A stretch of DNA of 64,000 bases from Gnetum montanum. Lineage: Eukaryota; Streptophyta; Gnetopsida; Gnetales; Gnetaceae. The stretch is taken from contig MNCI01020990.1 in the NCBI GenBank assembly GCA_015680685.1, positions 116,326 through 180,325 of the forward strand. The letters are read 5' to 3'. The stretch's first letter is position 1, and each line of letters starts with the position of its first letter. Positions 24,901 to 39,200 of this stretch are shown piece by piece. Made by a program: the position numbers and the translations under genes. The notes under the pieces are model-generated. The model saw only the letters and a program-made list of their open reading frames with translations, was not told where the DNA came from and did no database searches.

Positions 24901-27900
24901 TCACCCTTCCCATTCAAGTGCAACTTAGAGAGGTTCTCTATATGCAATGTCAAAGCATTGGCAAGGATGAATTGCAATGTCAAAGCATGTGCCCTTGCAA
25001 AGCTAGGATCTAACATTGGTTTCGTGCGCTTGATCCTACTATTTTTACAACAGGCTCCCTCCCTCCCTCCCTCCCTACAACAACAAGCAAGGTTTGTAAA
25101 AGGTCATTTCCTAGAAGACCAGGTCCTCCTATTACAAGAGATTCTGCACTCTTTGTGAAGGTCAAGATTCCCAAGGATGTGTGTTAAGCTAGACATGACC
25201 AAAGCATATGACACTGTGAGTTGGGCTGCACTATGAGAAATTATGCTCCTGAAAGGTTTTGACCTTGTGTTTGTAACCATTTGCATTCAAATGCAAAGTT
25301 CAAGCAGATACTTGTTTGATGTTGATGGGAGGGTGACCCGCTATCCCCTTTATTGTTCCTATTGGTGATGGATATGTTGTAGGAATACTGCTCAACTGAA
25401 GGGGTGCAATGGCTGAATGTTGCCGACATTCAGTGTCTTGCTGCCCACTATGCAGATGATACAATCATTTTTTCATGGGTTGCCGTTCCTCAGGCTGAGG
25501 CTCTCAAGAGGGCCTTGGAAAGGATGGAGAGGGAACTAGACTTGGAAATCAACAAAGGGAAATCAGTCATCCATCTGATTAATATGACAATGCTAGTGGG
25601 GGGAAAGATTGTGCAGCTCTTGGGAATTTTGCCGGGAAGGCTACAGGATGTGTATTTAGGGATGCCAATTTTTGATTGGCAACTGAAGAGAACGTGGACA
25701 AGGTTGATCAAGCGACTGCAAGCTAAGACAACTCATTGGACTAATAAGTTTGTAACAAGAAAAGGGAAGATGTTGCTGGCTTCAACGGTGCTTGTTGCAA
25801 CAACCAAGTTTGCTAAATCCATGGTTGTCCTATCAACAAGGGTTGTTCAAAAGATTGACCAAATCATACAGTAGCTTTTTTGGTCAAGGGGCAAGGGCAA
25901 GAGGAAGCTCCACTTGGTGTGTTGGGAGTTGACAGCAAGACCCATAACGATAGGGGGAATCAGGATATTGTCCTTCAAGGATGAAGTCAAGTTGGGCCTG
26001 CAGCATCTTGTCAATGAAATGTTGAAACAGGAGGAGGGGCAAACTCAATGGATCAGGCTATTGCAACATAAGTATCGTAGGTGGGAGGCTAGAGTGAGGA
26101 GCTCATATTTATGGAAGTATATGTGTCGGCATACTGTGGAGGAGGCCAAGGTGATGTTGGGGGAACAACCATTGGAGGTGATCAAGGCTTTGTATCCGCT
26201 AGAGGCAAGGTGGAACAATGGTTGGCGGGTTAGGCTGCCCAAGAAGATTAAGGCTTTCGAGTGGCTCATCATGCATAAGGCATTGTCAGTGAAAGATTTA
26301 TTGAGAGGGAGGCGGCTGAACATTAATCCCATGTCCTCTATGTTCTACAGCCCTAGAGACCATTGAACATTTTATGTACGAGTGTAAATTTATGCAAGCA
26401 GTATGGAGGGAGGTCGGGATAGGGCCACCGATAAGAATCAATGGAGATTCTAAGGTGTTGGCTATGCCATGGGCAGGCTAGAAGAGTCGAAACCACTTGG
26501 TGTTCTGAGAACAAAGGTTACTGGCGCTAAATTTGGTGGCTAGAGCTGGGCTGCATTTGTGGACTGAAGCGGCAGAACATATGGGGCTAGGATTGATTTT
26601 CTAGCTGACTATTACCGAGTTTGCTAAAAACACCAAGATTTGGGAAATGCTTCAAAGGGTGGGATGGATTGAAATGCTTCAACAAATTGAGGGAGAGCCA
26701 GGGCTGCCTATGAAGGGGTTCTATGACAACTGGGTCAAGGACGAAACATGGTTTAGAGGACACAGGATTAAGGTGACAAAGCCCACATCGACGGAAGTGT
26801 TGGGGATGTTGCCAAAGGGGGAGGTCATTGCCCCGATGCTCAATAATCAAGTGTATGCAGCTCAATTTTTCGGTGGAGCAGTGCCAAGGATAACTAGTGG
26901 ACACATCCGCAATGCAGCATTGATGATGGTGTGGTAGAGTGTAGCAAGTTCGCTGGATCATTTTTTTTAGTCGGGCTGCCCTCACAAACTTCTAGGTATG
27001 CATTTTGCCTTTCTGCAATGCCTGAGACATGGAATTTGGGTTAATATGCCACGATAATTTATGGACTCTCTGCAACGGAGGCAGCTTGGGCATCACTCGA
27101 GGTTGATCCTGGCACTATGGAGGTCGAGATTAACGAAGATTCCTAGGCAATTGTAGTCGAAGCCAAAATTTATGTATCAACAAAGGAGACGTAGGTTGAC
27201 ACAGGAATCTCCATTTCTCAAGGTGGCGCAGAGGGAAATGGGTAGTGAAGGGGCAGCACATTGTGGGGCTGGGGAGCATGAGCAGCCAAGGACTTCCAAA
27301 GAGGCTAAACGCTGAAGGTCAACACAAAAAGAGGCTTTCAACCGTGGGTGGAAGTAGCTTGTCGACTTGCTGCAGATCATGCAAGGGCTAAGGAGAGAGT
27401 AGAGTGGAAGGATCGGTGACAGAAGATGCACATGAAGATTCAGCGGGAGGCGAATGTTCAACGGATTCACGACTTGAAGTGGATGGAGGATCTGTTGATG
27501 AGACACCATGAGGAATTACAGTAATTGATGGACTCCAACTATCAAAGTCAGGAAAGTGTTGTGATGTAGGAAGAGGCTGGGTCCCCAACACAGGCACCAC
27601 CGGCAGATCAGGAAGGGGCAGATGACAAAAGTTAGACTACGACAAGGGTGCTGAGGGAATAGTTTGTTCTTACTTGGGGTCAAGTGTTGGACTGGGTGAT
27701 GCGAGGGAATGTGTTGTTTTTGGCCCTGTGTGTTTTGGGTTTCCTTGACGTTAACACGTGGTTTTGGGGGTTTGGGGGGCTGTTGACGGGTGTGGTGTTC
27801 GGAGTGCTGTGTGTTTGATGATTTGGTTGTATTGCTTGGGCTGTGCCTCATGTACATTAACATTTCTTTTTTTGGGTTAATTCATCTCAGTTTTTCTCCA

Positions 27901-27911
27901 GAAAAAAAAAA
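24901..27911 (+). mobile_element. LINE (plant L1-like) with RT and zinc-binding RT tail, 5'-truncated
   Basis: The plus strand reads FLEDQVLLLQEI and KLDMTKAYDTVSW (RT fingers and palm), then after a gap HYADDTIIF (RT active site, near 25447), a thumb region, and VRLPKKIKAFEWLIMHKAL (zf-RVT region, near 26230). The endonuclease and the first RT blocks are missing, and the block that normally carries QG-PLSP is deleted near 25335. A short A-run at 27902-27911 marks the 3' end. Reading frames are broken several times. No convincing target-site duplication was found. Confidence 0.85.
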
Positions 27912-28740
27912 GAATTTGTACACATTATATCATGCTTATATACTTATGCAGTTATTATCTTTATGTCTACATAACTGTGTTTTCAGCTTTAATTTTGTAC
28001 TTTCATAATTTTGTTTCAAAAATCTTTCAAAGTTTTTATTTTACATATTGCTGCTAACTTTTTAATCTTGTGAATATAATGTATTTCCTTTATAAAAAGG
28101 ACTCTCCTTCACGGCAATTTTGCATATTGTTGGTTGCATGCCATAACACATTCTATACAGAAATTTGATCAGAGTAGGTAAATATTAAGCATATCTGGAA
28201 GTCTTTGAGACCATTAAGACATTATTATAGTAAATAACTATCCTAGGAATTATCATAACAAAGCATGCAATAAATTCCAGTAAATTTCTCTTGTTACTTT
28301 CCCCGGTGGAAAGTCTCTTGCAAAATATAGATAAAATTCAAATTCTAAGAGCATTCCAGTATGTAAAAATATAGACATAGGGGAATGGAGCATCAGCAAT
28401 TTTTCGCACTAAAATTGTACAGCACTTAAAATATAATTATTTTAGCACAAGTCATCAGGACTGGCATGTTTGTATCTGCTTCCTAAACATCTAATATGGT
28501 TCATTTTCTAATGAACATAATCGAGTTTCCATGTTGTTGGAAAGCAATGACAAGGTTGTATAGATACAATTAATCGCATGTAGTAGTGGGCATTGAGTTT
28601 TCAAAACATATATACATCATCTGCAAATTTATTAAGATGGATGAGGAAACCTTCTAAATATAATCCTAAGATACTCAGATCAATATATTATTTGCAAGTA
28701 AATAATAAAGGGGAATATTATTCAAAGCAATAAAATATTC
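27912..28740. other. No feature seen; likely intron of the PGM-like gene
   Basis: AT-rich sequence just downstream (in gene orientation) of the exon at 28745-28864. The frame needed for the next exon (phase 2, family text N-C-E-L-R) was looked for on the minus strand and not found here. Confidence 0.5.
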
Positions 28741-28744
28741 TTAC

Positions 28745-28864
28745 TCTTTGGAGATTTCTTCTCTAACAGATGAATGACAATCTTTCCCAAATAAAGCCAG
28801 GGTGTGTCTCAAGAATCCACCATGTGAAATAATGGCTATCTCAGTCTCCTTTCGGGTCCATAAC
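28745..28864 (-). CDS. PGM-like gene, exon with the second catalytic histidine (IISHGGF)
   Basis: 120 nt: one base completing Trp, 39 codons, then GA of a split codon. It encodes LWTRKETEIAIISHGGF and continues to LALFGKDC and VREEISK. The acceptor is a T-rich stretch ending in TTTCAG and the donor is GTAAGA. Plant relatives usually read SHSGF or THSGF; here it is SHGGF, as in bacterial members. Phase and content join it to the exon at 45466-45554, 16.6 kb away. The next exon must start in phase 2 and was not found with confidence. Confidence 0.88.
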
Positions 28865-31800
28865 CTGAAAGTAAAAGCCTTTATAAAAAGCACATCATAT
28901 GGCCAAGGTAAACGGCTAAAAGCCATAAAACATCATATGGCTTAAATTTCAAAATAAAATCAAGTAACGAATGCAAATAATAACATATTTTTAATAATTG
29001 AAAATTATTGAAAGGGCCCGACGGCGTCCTCTCCCAAATCGACCAAGTTTGCATCAATGCAGACCTCCTCCTACAGTTGATGGCACAAGTTACAGGACAA
29101 GAATGGGTAGCCTCATATCACCGTTCACTAATTTATTCCCTTGGGCTTGAGCAAGGTTGGACCCTTCAGCCCTTCGATTCGAGGCAACATGGTTGCACAA
29201 GCCTTGATTACAGCCGTTGGTTGAAGACATATGGGCGGACTACCGACGGGGCCAAGGAGACCCCAGGAATTTCCTCAAAGAAAGACTTTTTCGTTTGAAA
29301 TGGGTTATCTGATCTTTATTTGTGGAGGACAAATTCTCATTCCGAATGGGCCGCACGATACTCTAGGATAGGTTGACACAAATTTAGTCCAGACAAGAGG
29401 CTAGGGAGGATCTACAAGAAGAGGAGCAGAATATCCTGATGCAACTGCAGGCGCTGGACCTGGATGAGGAGACATACTGGAAACAACAGTCACAAATCAG
29501 ATGGCTCCGTGAGGGGGACAAGCAGATGAAATTCCTTTTTGCAGCCGCCAAGACATGTGGATGGAGCCAACCTCATATATTGATAACCATCGGGGGAGAG
29601 TTAGTTGATGAGCCACACGGTGTGCCTAGAGAGATGACACACTATTGGAAGACGATTTGGGCAAAGCAACCCACAAAGCCCATTTCGATTCAAGTCGCAC
29701 AGGTGCTAAATAAGGAGGATAACATTCAACTACTAGCCTCATTTACCTGGTAGGAACTAACAACAACGATCAGAGATATGCCAGGGGGAAGGCACCAAGG
29801 CCGAATGGGTGGAGCCTCAAATTTTTTAAGAACTTCTTGGATATTGTGGGGCCCAACATTCTAGATGCCTTCAATCTAATGTTGGCCAAGAAACAAGTTC
29901 ACCGAGAGCTTAACTATTCCCAAATTGTGTTCATCCCCAAGCATGCAGATGCATCTCTCCTGAAACATTTTCGACCCATTGGGGTTTCCAACATCCTGAT
30001 CCGGATTTTTTCCAAGATGATCGTACGTAGGCTTGCTCCTCTAATGCCTAAGCTAGTGGGGGTCAATTAAACGGGTTTCATGCAAGGCCAAACCCTACAA
30101 GACCAAATTCTTCTAATGAAAGAGATTTTCCACTCTCTTCGACTCTCGAAGTTCCCCGGGTTGTGTCTCAAGCTAGACATCACTAAAGCTTACGATACAC
30201 TCAGTTGGGAGGCCCTGGCAATCATCATGCAGAAAAAAGGTTTTGACCCAGAGTTTATCCAACTCTGCATTCACCTGCAATCCTCCGCTGGCTTTTCTTT
30301 CGACGTGCAGGGGCACTTATGGGGCCTTTCTTGACCTAGTAGGGGGTTTATGGCAGGGGGATCCACTCTCACCATTACTCTTCATTATTGCTATGGATCT
30401 TCTACATTCCTACTGCAAAGCAGCAGGCATCAAGGGCCTGGAAATCGTAGGAGTAGAATGTTTAGCTAAACATTACGCTGATGACACAATGCTGATCAAT
30501 CGCGTTGGGGTCCAACAAGCACGTGGCATCAATTTGGCGCTCTCTTGGATGGTGGACAAGCTTGGATTGGTCATTAACCGAGCTAAGTCAGTCGTCCATG
30601 TCCTAAACGTGGATACTCATGTGAAAAGTAGAGTGGCGCAAATCCTGAACATTTCATCTGGAACGATCAAGGATACATACCTGGGCATCCCGCTTTTCCA
30701 TTGGGGTCGTTGTGTGTCATGGGGGGCGTTGTTATAAAAGATTGAGAACAGGGTCAAAAACTAGGCTAACCATTTTCTGACTCGAAAAGGGAGGTTGGTG
30801 CTAGCCTCAAGGGTGCTTACAGTAATGACTCGCTTTGTGGCCACTGTAGCCACCCCGCTGCGCACTATTACTCAAAGCATTGATAAGCGCATCCGCCACT
30901 TCGTCTAGTTAGGGGGCAAAGGGGGGTGCAAATTGCACTTGGCCAGCTAGGACCATATCGTGCACCCCTGATCTACGAGGGTGTTGGGGATCTCAACATT
31001 TGAGGACAAACTAATGTTGGGGCAACAATGATTGCTACTTCATTTTATGCATCAAATCAAGGAGCCAGCCCAGTGGGTCAAAATCATGAATGCCAAGTAC
31101 GTACAATGGCAGGTGAGAACACAAGATTCTAGGCCTTGTCGGACACTTTGCAACCATGCACTAAAAATGCAAATGCGGGGGTGGTTGAATCTTGAGCCAC
31201 GTTGTTTGCTGTCAACTCTGTACCCGCCAGTACTAGGGTGGCATCAGATATGGCAGGGATGGCTGCCCGAGAAAATCAAAGTTTTCTTGTGGCTGTTGGA
31301 GAGCAACGCGCTGCCTGTATGGTCAAATTTATGTAGGCAGGGCATCAATCTCAACAACACCTGCCCACTGTGCGACACTGCACTGCGACAACTACATGTG
31401 CACCACGTGGCAAGAGACAGGCTAGGCTCCTCCAATAAAACTAACGGGCAACTCCCGAGCCACATTACTTTTATGGGTAGTTTTGGAAGATATGCAACCA
31501 CAAAATCTTCCAACAACACCGTTTGCACCCCNGGAAATCAAGCAACGATGGGGGTTACGCCGACCTACAAACCTGGCTGCGCAGTGTTCCAGGATAACGA
31601 GGAATTGTGGGGAATGGTGGAACGGTGCAACTAGAATACTATCCTATCGTCATTGGTGGGAGACCCGACCCTCCTGGACGACATGTTCTTTTCTAATTGG
31701 CAAGAGGACCGCACCTTTTTTAGGGGTACTAAAGTCATTATCACAGAATCCTCAATTGCCAGATGTCGGCCCAAGCAGAGGGCAAAATCATCATGCCCAC

Positions 31801-34800
31801 CACGCGTGGGTTGTAGGATGTTGACTTGTTCTTCATAGAACCTATGCCACGCACGCAGAGTAGACAGGTTCCCAAATCCTCCCTGCCACCTATCTGGGCC
31901 CAGGCTGCTGATCTAGTGGACCGTTTATTCATGTAGTCTGGTAAGCAAACTATTGTGTGGGGGTGGTGGTGTGGGGGTGTGTTGTTGGGGGTGACCCCCT
32001 TCTCATTTTGGTTTCTAGTTTTTGAATTTCTAGTTGCTAGTTTTCATGACTGTTTGAGGCTCAAGGCCTCCCATTTGGGCCACTGTTGTTGACCCGAAAT
32101 TTTGTACTCTCTCTTGTATTTAATTGCCAGTAATATAATCCGGAACATTCTCTCAAAAAAACTAATTGAAAATTCCAAGAAATAATTTTGTTTAGATACT
32201 ATAGTAGGTGATAAACAAATCAAATTAATAAATCATTTTCAAAATAAACAAATCAAATGATTTGGTGTTCAATTTCTATTCAATGCAACAATAACATTTT
32301 CAATTGAGCTTCATGTTCAGTACATAGGATCAATGATTAAAAAGGTGACAATTTTTCATCACTTCAAGAAAAGTCATCGATCATGAACAAGTCACCAATT
32401 CGGCATGATTTGTTTTGAAAAAGTAGCAAAAATGGTTACTTTTTTGAAAAAATCTTTTAAATATAATAATATATTTATAATTTATTTCAGTTGAAAAAAT
32501 AAAATTGAAAATTCCTCAATCTTAATTAAAGTTTAAAAATTTAATAAAAATTAATTAACAAGCTTGCTCTTCTACTCATAAGCTTGAAAGGTCTTATAAT
32601 ATACAAATTAATGATTAGGATGATTTTCCAGCTGATCTTGTAGAATATGATGAGTCTGACAATTACTGACAGTGATGATAATTACATTCCTAACGAAGAT
32701 ATAGATGACATGACTAAAAGCAGCTACTGTATCTGTTGATGTGAATTCAGAAAAGAAACCTTTGATAATCTTGACTGAATATTTAAAAATGGAAGAAGAT
32801 GTAGAAGCATTAGAGCTATTAGAGTAGACACTAATGAAATAATTCAATAAGCTCAATTTTATTGAAGGAAAAGAAAGATGGAGCTACACCAAACATACCA
32901 ACAAATGCATCTGAATCATCGTTGCCTTGTTGTTTTAGTTTAACATTTTATAAACATTTCACAATTACACATTAATGTAACATGATTTAACTTTTTAAGA
33001 CTTTGTTGGATTATGATTTTGTGAACAAATGAACTTTGATAGTATCTATGATTATAATAATAAAGTTTGCAACTTTATATATAGATTATGTTTTCTGTTA
33101 ATATGTTTTTTAGTTTGTCTTTATTTGTATTGTTTATGTTTATTATGCATATTAATATGATGTGCAATATGAAACCTCTAAAATACTGTCTTTTAAACAT
33201 GCCAACTTTTTCCCAAATTTTTGCTAACTTTTTAATTTTTCTAAATTTTTCAGAAAGCCAAAAAAAAATTTATTTCGCTGACTTTTTAATGCATATGACT
33301 AATGGTTAGAAATGTGAGCATTTTAAAGAAATCATATTTTATGTTAGATGTCAAACCTAGAATTTTCTTTTAACAGGAGAAAAGTTATTGAAATTTTGAT
33401 GTTCAAAAATACAGAAATAGCCATTATGTGTAAAATGAAAGATGAATAATATTAGAAAAGGTTTATAATACAACAATTAGCCTACCTGTTAGAATTTGAT
33501 TGACAATGATCTTAGAAAGAGGAACAAAAAAGTTACGAATGAAAGTCTGTAAACAAAATTTGAACTTATTTGGTAATTGATAAATTTTGAGTAATAATTC
33601 TATATTTTCAAATTCTGTTGGTAAGCCTTCATGAACTTACTTACACTTCTTATTCAGACTCATCATTGACTTGACATGTTGTCAAGATAACATGAAAAGT
33701 TGCTACTCACACTTACTTGACATGACTTTTCACTTTTACAAATTCATAAAGATTTACTCAACAATCTTTATGCAACAACAACAAGACTTATGAACATGAC
33801 AGAATACCTATTATTGACTTAAGTTTAATTATAAAGTATGAATTACATTGCAGAACTCATCCTTAATTCATACGTTATTGATATAAAATTTTATCTAAGT
33901 TCCTAACAAGTGATGTGAAGCGATATCAAAATATGAACTCCATACATAGTATCATATTCCTTTAAATTTTCACATGTCATACTTCTCCTCCTCACTTCTC
34001 CTTGTGAGAAAGTGATTGTAATGATAAATAGTCTCTATGGTATGAAAGTCTTGCCTTGCTAGGGCCTTTATAAAGCCATCTACTTTTTGGAACTTCTTCG
34101 ATATGTATTGACTATCCACATACTTTAGTCTATAACAAAATAACACTTATCTTAATGTGTTTAGTCTTTATCATGAAAAACTAGATTTTGGACAACCTTA
34201 ATGGCAGCTTGATTGTCACAATGTATAACAATAGACTTTGACACCAAAATTCCTATCTGCATAAGCAATTGGTCAATCCACATAACATCTTGCACAGTCT
34301 CTCATAAAGCAAGATATTTAGCCTCCATTGAAGATAAGGAGTCTACCCTTTGCTTACTACTTCGCCAATTGATAAGATTTCTATATAACTGCATTAAAAA
34401 TCTGTAGTGCCCCACATTTGTATATGTGACCATAGTACTCTATTAAATACTTAGACTTTAACCTATTTTAAAGTTTATATATATTTGTAGATGTGCTTAA
34501 TGCTTCTTAGTAATAAGAAGACCTTTGTTTCAGTGACATAAGCATGATTACTATTTATTTCTAATTTCTGTTTAATGATTTATTATTTTAAGCTTATATA
34601 TATATATTATTGACAAATGAACATGGCAAAGTCTAGCACTATTTTAGGATAATACTAGAAAATTAATGTAATGTGGATCCATGGATTATTTTAATATTTA
34701 ATTAGAATTTTTAATTTATTAAATATTTAATTAATTAAAATACATCAAAAATTCAAAGTTATCAGATCGCACTCAAATTTGGTAGACTAACTACACCTAT

Positions 34801-36220
34801 AGTGTAGATCTACAATTAGTTTCTCAATTCAAGTCCTAGATTTTAAAATTTTAATGTTAAACAATTTAAAAAGTACCTTGTAGGACAATATTTTCTTTAA
34901 TTTGATTAAAATATTAATTTCTAGCATGGTAGTTATGGCATGTTTATGCTCATTATAACCAGCTTAACATGTGTAAAATGTTGAATGCACAAAAAGTTTA
35001 ATATCAATGATTTTTATTAGATAAATTATAGAAAATGTAGAAAATAGATAAAAGGCCAAAAGTAAATTAGAAACCCTCATTGCTTACAAAGTAAAAAGTG
35101 ACTTAAAACAACACAAAAAAAAGTGGGGCCATAATAAATGTCACTAGGGGATGGTGATGTATGCTCTATGACATGCTTATGATGATATCTATTTTTTTAT
35201 GCTAATTGTCCACTTCCTATTAATGGTTGAAAAAGGGACAAATGACTCATTTAATAGGGACCATGTGACTCTCTTGAGTGTTGTCATTCTCACATATTCA
35301 CTCTCTCACAAAAGCTTACTTGTCCAAGTCAAATAGCAACAATGTCATGAATGAAAAAAAGGATTTTTAAATGGGTTGTCTAGTCTTTGCCCATTGTGTA
35401 AACTTCTGTGCACAAGTCTTTATCCTAGCCTTAGGGTCCCCTCCATCTTATAAATAGAGAGGGGGTTTGCTGCTCTCATTTTCACCTTTGCCAAGGAAGG
35501 GGAGACTACGCTAGTGTGAGGGTGAGTAGAGGAGAGGGAAGGAAAGGAGATTGTGTGAGGCTGCTCCTACCTTCTCTTTGGCTAAGCATAGAAGCTATTA
35601 TCTTGTGAGCTTTGTGAAGGCATAAGAGGCCAAATTTGCTGCTGTAGTTGGAGGCTTTTAGTGGCTGATTTGAAGACTGTTGGGGCTGATTCTAGGGCTG
35701 CTAGTTGGGGAAAATCTGATCTGATCCTTGAAGCTATTTGTGGAACAACAATCCAAGTTTGAAGTGTGCTCTCCTTCCTCAACTGATCAGCCATTCATAG
35801 AGGTATGTACTCCAAACCATTGTTGCATTATAAATATTTACACGTGTTTGATATCTTGTCTTGGACAAGTGAGGATTATTTCATGAGAGCATGTGGGAGT
35901 TCTTGTGAGTTGTCATATGTCTTGGATCTAATTTGATGTGGCATCTAGTGGCAATTTGCAAGTCGATTGTAAACCCTAGATTTGGGAAGTGTTTTATGTG
36001 CCCTATGTTTGTAGTTTAGCATGTTCAGTTATGGCTCTTGGTCTCCCGAGGTGCATCCTTACCTCCTATGTCACACTCTAAGGTTGTTTGCATGTTCCAA
36101 GCTCTATAGGATGATTCTGACTTCAATCAAATGTCCTAGGATCCTTTCGACATGCTCCTTCGGGTTTCAACTCTTACCCTACATTAGCGCACCCCCTACA
36201 TCAACGCAACGGTGCCAACA

Positions 36221-36251
<31 letters not shown>

Positions 36252-39200
36252 TAGGCCTGGTTTGCCTTGGTTTGCCTATGGTGTGACTAGAATTGGCTCA
36301 TGCTGCGTTGATAGACATCCGTTGACACATAGACGTTGACAAACCTCCTCCGTTTCTCCTCAAAAAACTATAAATACCCAGGATGAGCTATTACACATAA
36401 CTTAGTGATATCTTGAGCATAATTTGGATTTCATTTGGGCTTCTAGCATCTGATTTGTGTGAAGAGTTTTTCTTGCCTTCAATAAGTTGATTCCTTCCCT
36501 TATGTTGTGTGTGTTTTGAGTTGTCGCTTTCACAAGTATGGCTAAACTTTGTCAAAATGCTACCTTGCTTACGTAGCCCAAAACCGTTTGGTTGATGTGG
36601 AGTCCAACGTTTGCATGGTTACTAAAGCTTATGGTTCTCCCTTGTTTCACTGTTGATGCCTTAAACATTAAAACAACAAAAATATTTATTTAATTTTCGT
36701 TTGATTGAGCTATGACAATTCATTCATTGCCCAAGGAGGTCACAACTATACGTCATGGTGGTGGGCCATCGAGGGCATGACTAAGAGCCATATTTATTAC
36801 ATTTTGTATGTGGTGTTGCATCTGTCCCCGAGAGGGATTGCAACACGAGCATTTCTACTTGTCCTCACAAGGGATTGCAATGCATGTGTGTTTATGTTTG
36901 TTTTGTTTCTTATAAATATAAAATTCATAAAAATTATGAAATATAAATTTATAAATATTCTATATCTTCCTTACATGGCAACACAAATCTTAATTGTATC
37001 ATATGTATTATAATCTCTTTTTACTTATCAAACGCAACAATATAAATGAGTGTTCTTAGCAATCTACTCAACATCATCTTTGAAGCTTGCGACCAAATTG
37101 CATTGCGTTCTGTATGATAAATTCCATTGGTCAAAATCGGCGGGACCCCTATGATGAGGCATCCAATGGCAATTTGTAAGTCAACTATAAGTCTTGAATT
37201 TGGGAAGTATTTTATGTGCTCTGTGTTTATAGTCTAGGATATTTGGTTGAGGTTCTTGATCTCCTGAGATGCATCCTTGCCTCCTATGTCACACTCCGAG
37301 ATTGTGTGCATGATTCCAAGCTCTTTAGGATGATTCTTGCTTCATTTGGATGTCCTAGGATCTTTCTAGCATACTCCCTTGGGTTTTAGCTCTTATCCAG
37401 GATTTAAGGTACAAAGTGTGATTTTGGGGGGTGCACTGACTACCCAACATCAGCGCAATGTGCTAACACACCCCACCTCCAAGCTTGGTTTGCTTTGATT
37501 TGCCTTCGGTGTGACTGGGATCAGCTTGGGCTGCATTGACAAACCTCCTCCATTTCTCTGCGAAAACTATAAATACCCAAGATGAGCTCTCACACATAAG
37601 TAATATCTTAAGCATAATTTGGATTTCATTTGGGCTTTTAGCATCTAATTTGTATGAAGAGCTCTTCCTCCCTTGGGTAAGTTGATTTCTTCACTTATCT
37701 TGTGTGTGTTTTAAGTCATTTTTTTCACAAGTTCAACTAAACTCTGTCAAAGTGCTACCTTGCTTACGCAGCCTAAAACCATTTGGTCAATGTGGAGTTT
37801 AGTGTTTACATGGTGAATAAAGCTCATGGTTCTTCCTTGTTTCACTGTTCATGCCTTAAACATAAAAATGACAAAAATATTTAAATTTTGTTTGATGGAG
37901 CTGCAATAATTTATTCCTTGCCCAAGGAGGTCACAACTATACAGCATGGTGTTGGGCCATCAAGGTTGTGACCAAGAGCCATATTTATTACATTTCATGT
38001 GTAGTGTTGCATCTATCCCCAAGAGAGATCGCAATACAAGCATTTCACTTACCCCCACAAGGGATTGCAATGCATGTGTGTTTATGTTTTTTTTTCTTTC
38101 TTTTTTTTTTTTTTGTTTCTTATAAATATAAAATTCATAAAAGATATATAATATAAATTTATAAATATTCTCTATATCTCTTAATTATATGATATATATA
38201 ATCTCTTTTATATTTATTGAACACAACAATATACATGAGTGCTCTTAGCAATCTACTCAACATCATCTTCAAAGCTTACAACCAGATCACACTATGCTTG
38301 GTATAATAAATCCCATTGGTCAAAACTGGCAGGATCCCTATCATGATTATTTTTCATGCAGGTATTGGGCTTATGAGTTAGCATTTTCTTTTTAACATGT
38401 GCACTTGGTATTTCATAATTTTGTGATAATTTTCTTTGAGAAATGCCCCCCCATCAATCTATCTAATGTTGTGATATCTTATGTGGGCTACAAGGGCTTA
38501 GTTCTTAGAGGTGCTTGATGGTGTTAACCCCCACCATTTTATCCAACCCCGGTGTTCTTCTTGTGTGGGCTACAAGATGCTATAAGTTTGGAGGGACTTG
38601 GTGTATCATAGCTAGATGGCCAAAGGGTCCATCAAGTGCTTACTTAAAAATAAAAATAAATTATGCATATTAATGATTTTTGGTATCTTTGTGAAGTGTG
38701 CATGTTCTATATAATTGAGCATTTTTGGGTCAGTTTTGAAGGGTTTTCAAGAGAGTTGTCATGTCTCATTTCATTGTTAAATGGTCCTTTGTTCAGGCCT
38801 ACATTTCTCTCAATGTGAAAACATGATAGGCTGGAAAATAAATTAATAATTAATATTTTAAAAGTTTTGCACCATGTTAATCCATCATGGCGTTCAAGCT
38901 TGGTATGTATCAGATTTCATTGTTCTCTCCTTTCCATACTGCACATGAACACATGAGATTTTGTTTGTTCTTTGCTCCATAAAATCAAAGCTTTAATTAT
39001 TTAACAATAGCTGCCCCTAGGATAGAGACTGCTATTTTTTTGGGCTATTATCTACTGTTTACTGTTTTCTGATTTCATAGATAATGGTAATAATGATAAT
39101 GAGACAGGCACATATAGAATCTGCCCTCTATCTCTTTTAAAAAAAAAAAAATATTACAAACTGTCCATTCTCTATTTTAGCATGTGAATAGAAAGGACTG

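Noticed and set aside
26587-27863. Several minus-strand frames of 70-132 codons
   Set aside because: They are antisense shadows of the plus-strand LINE coding region and its GC-rich tail.
24540-27930. Target-site duplication for the first LINE (ATGTACAATT against TTGTACACATT)
   Set aside because: The match is imperfect and the left end of the element is not defined.
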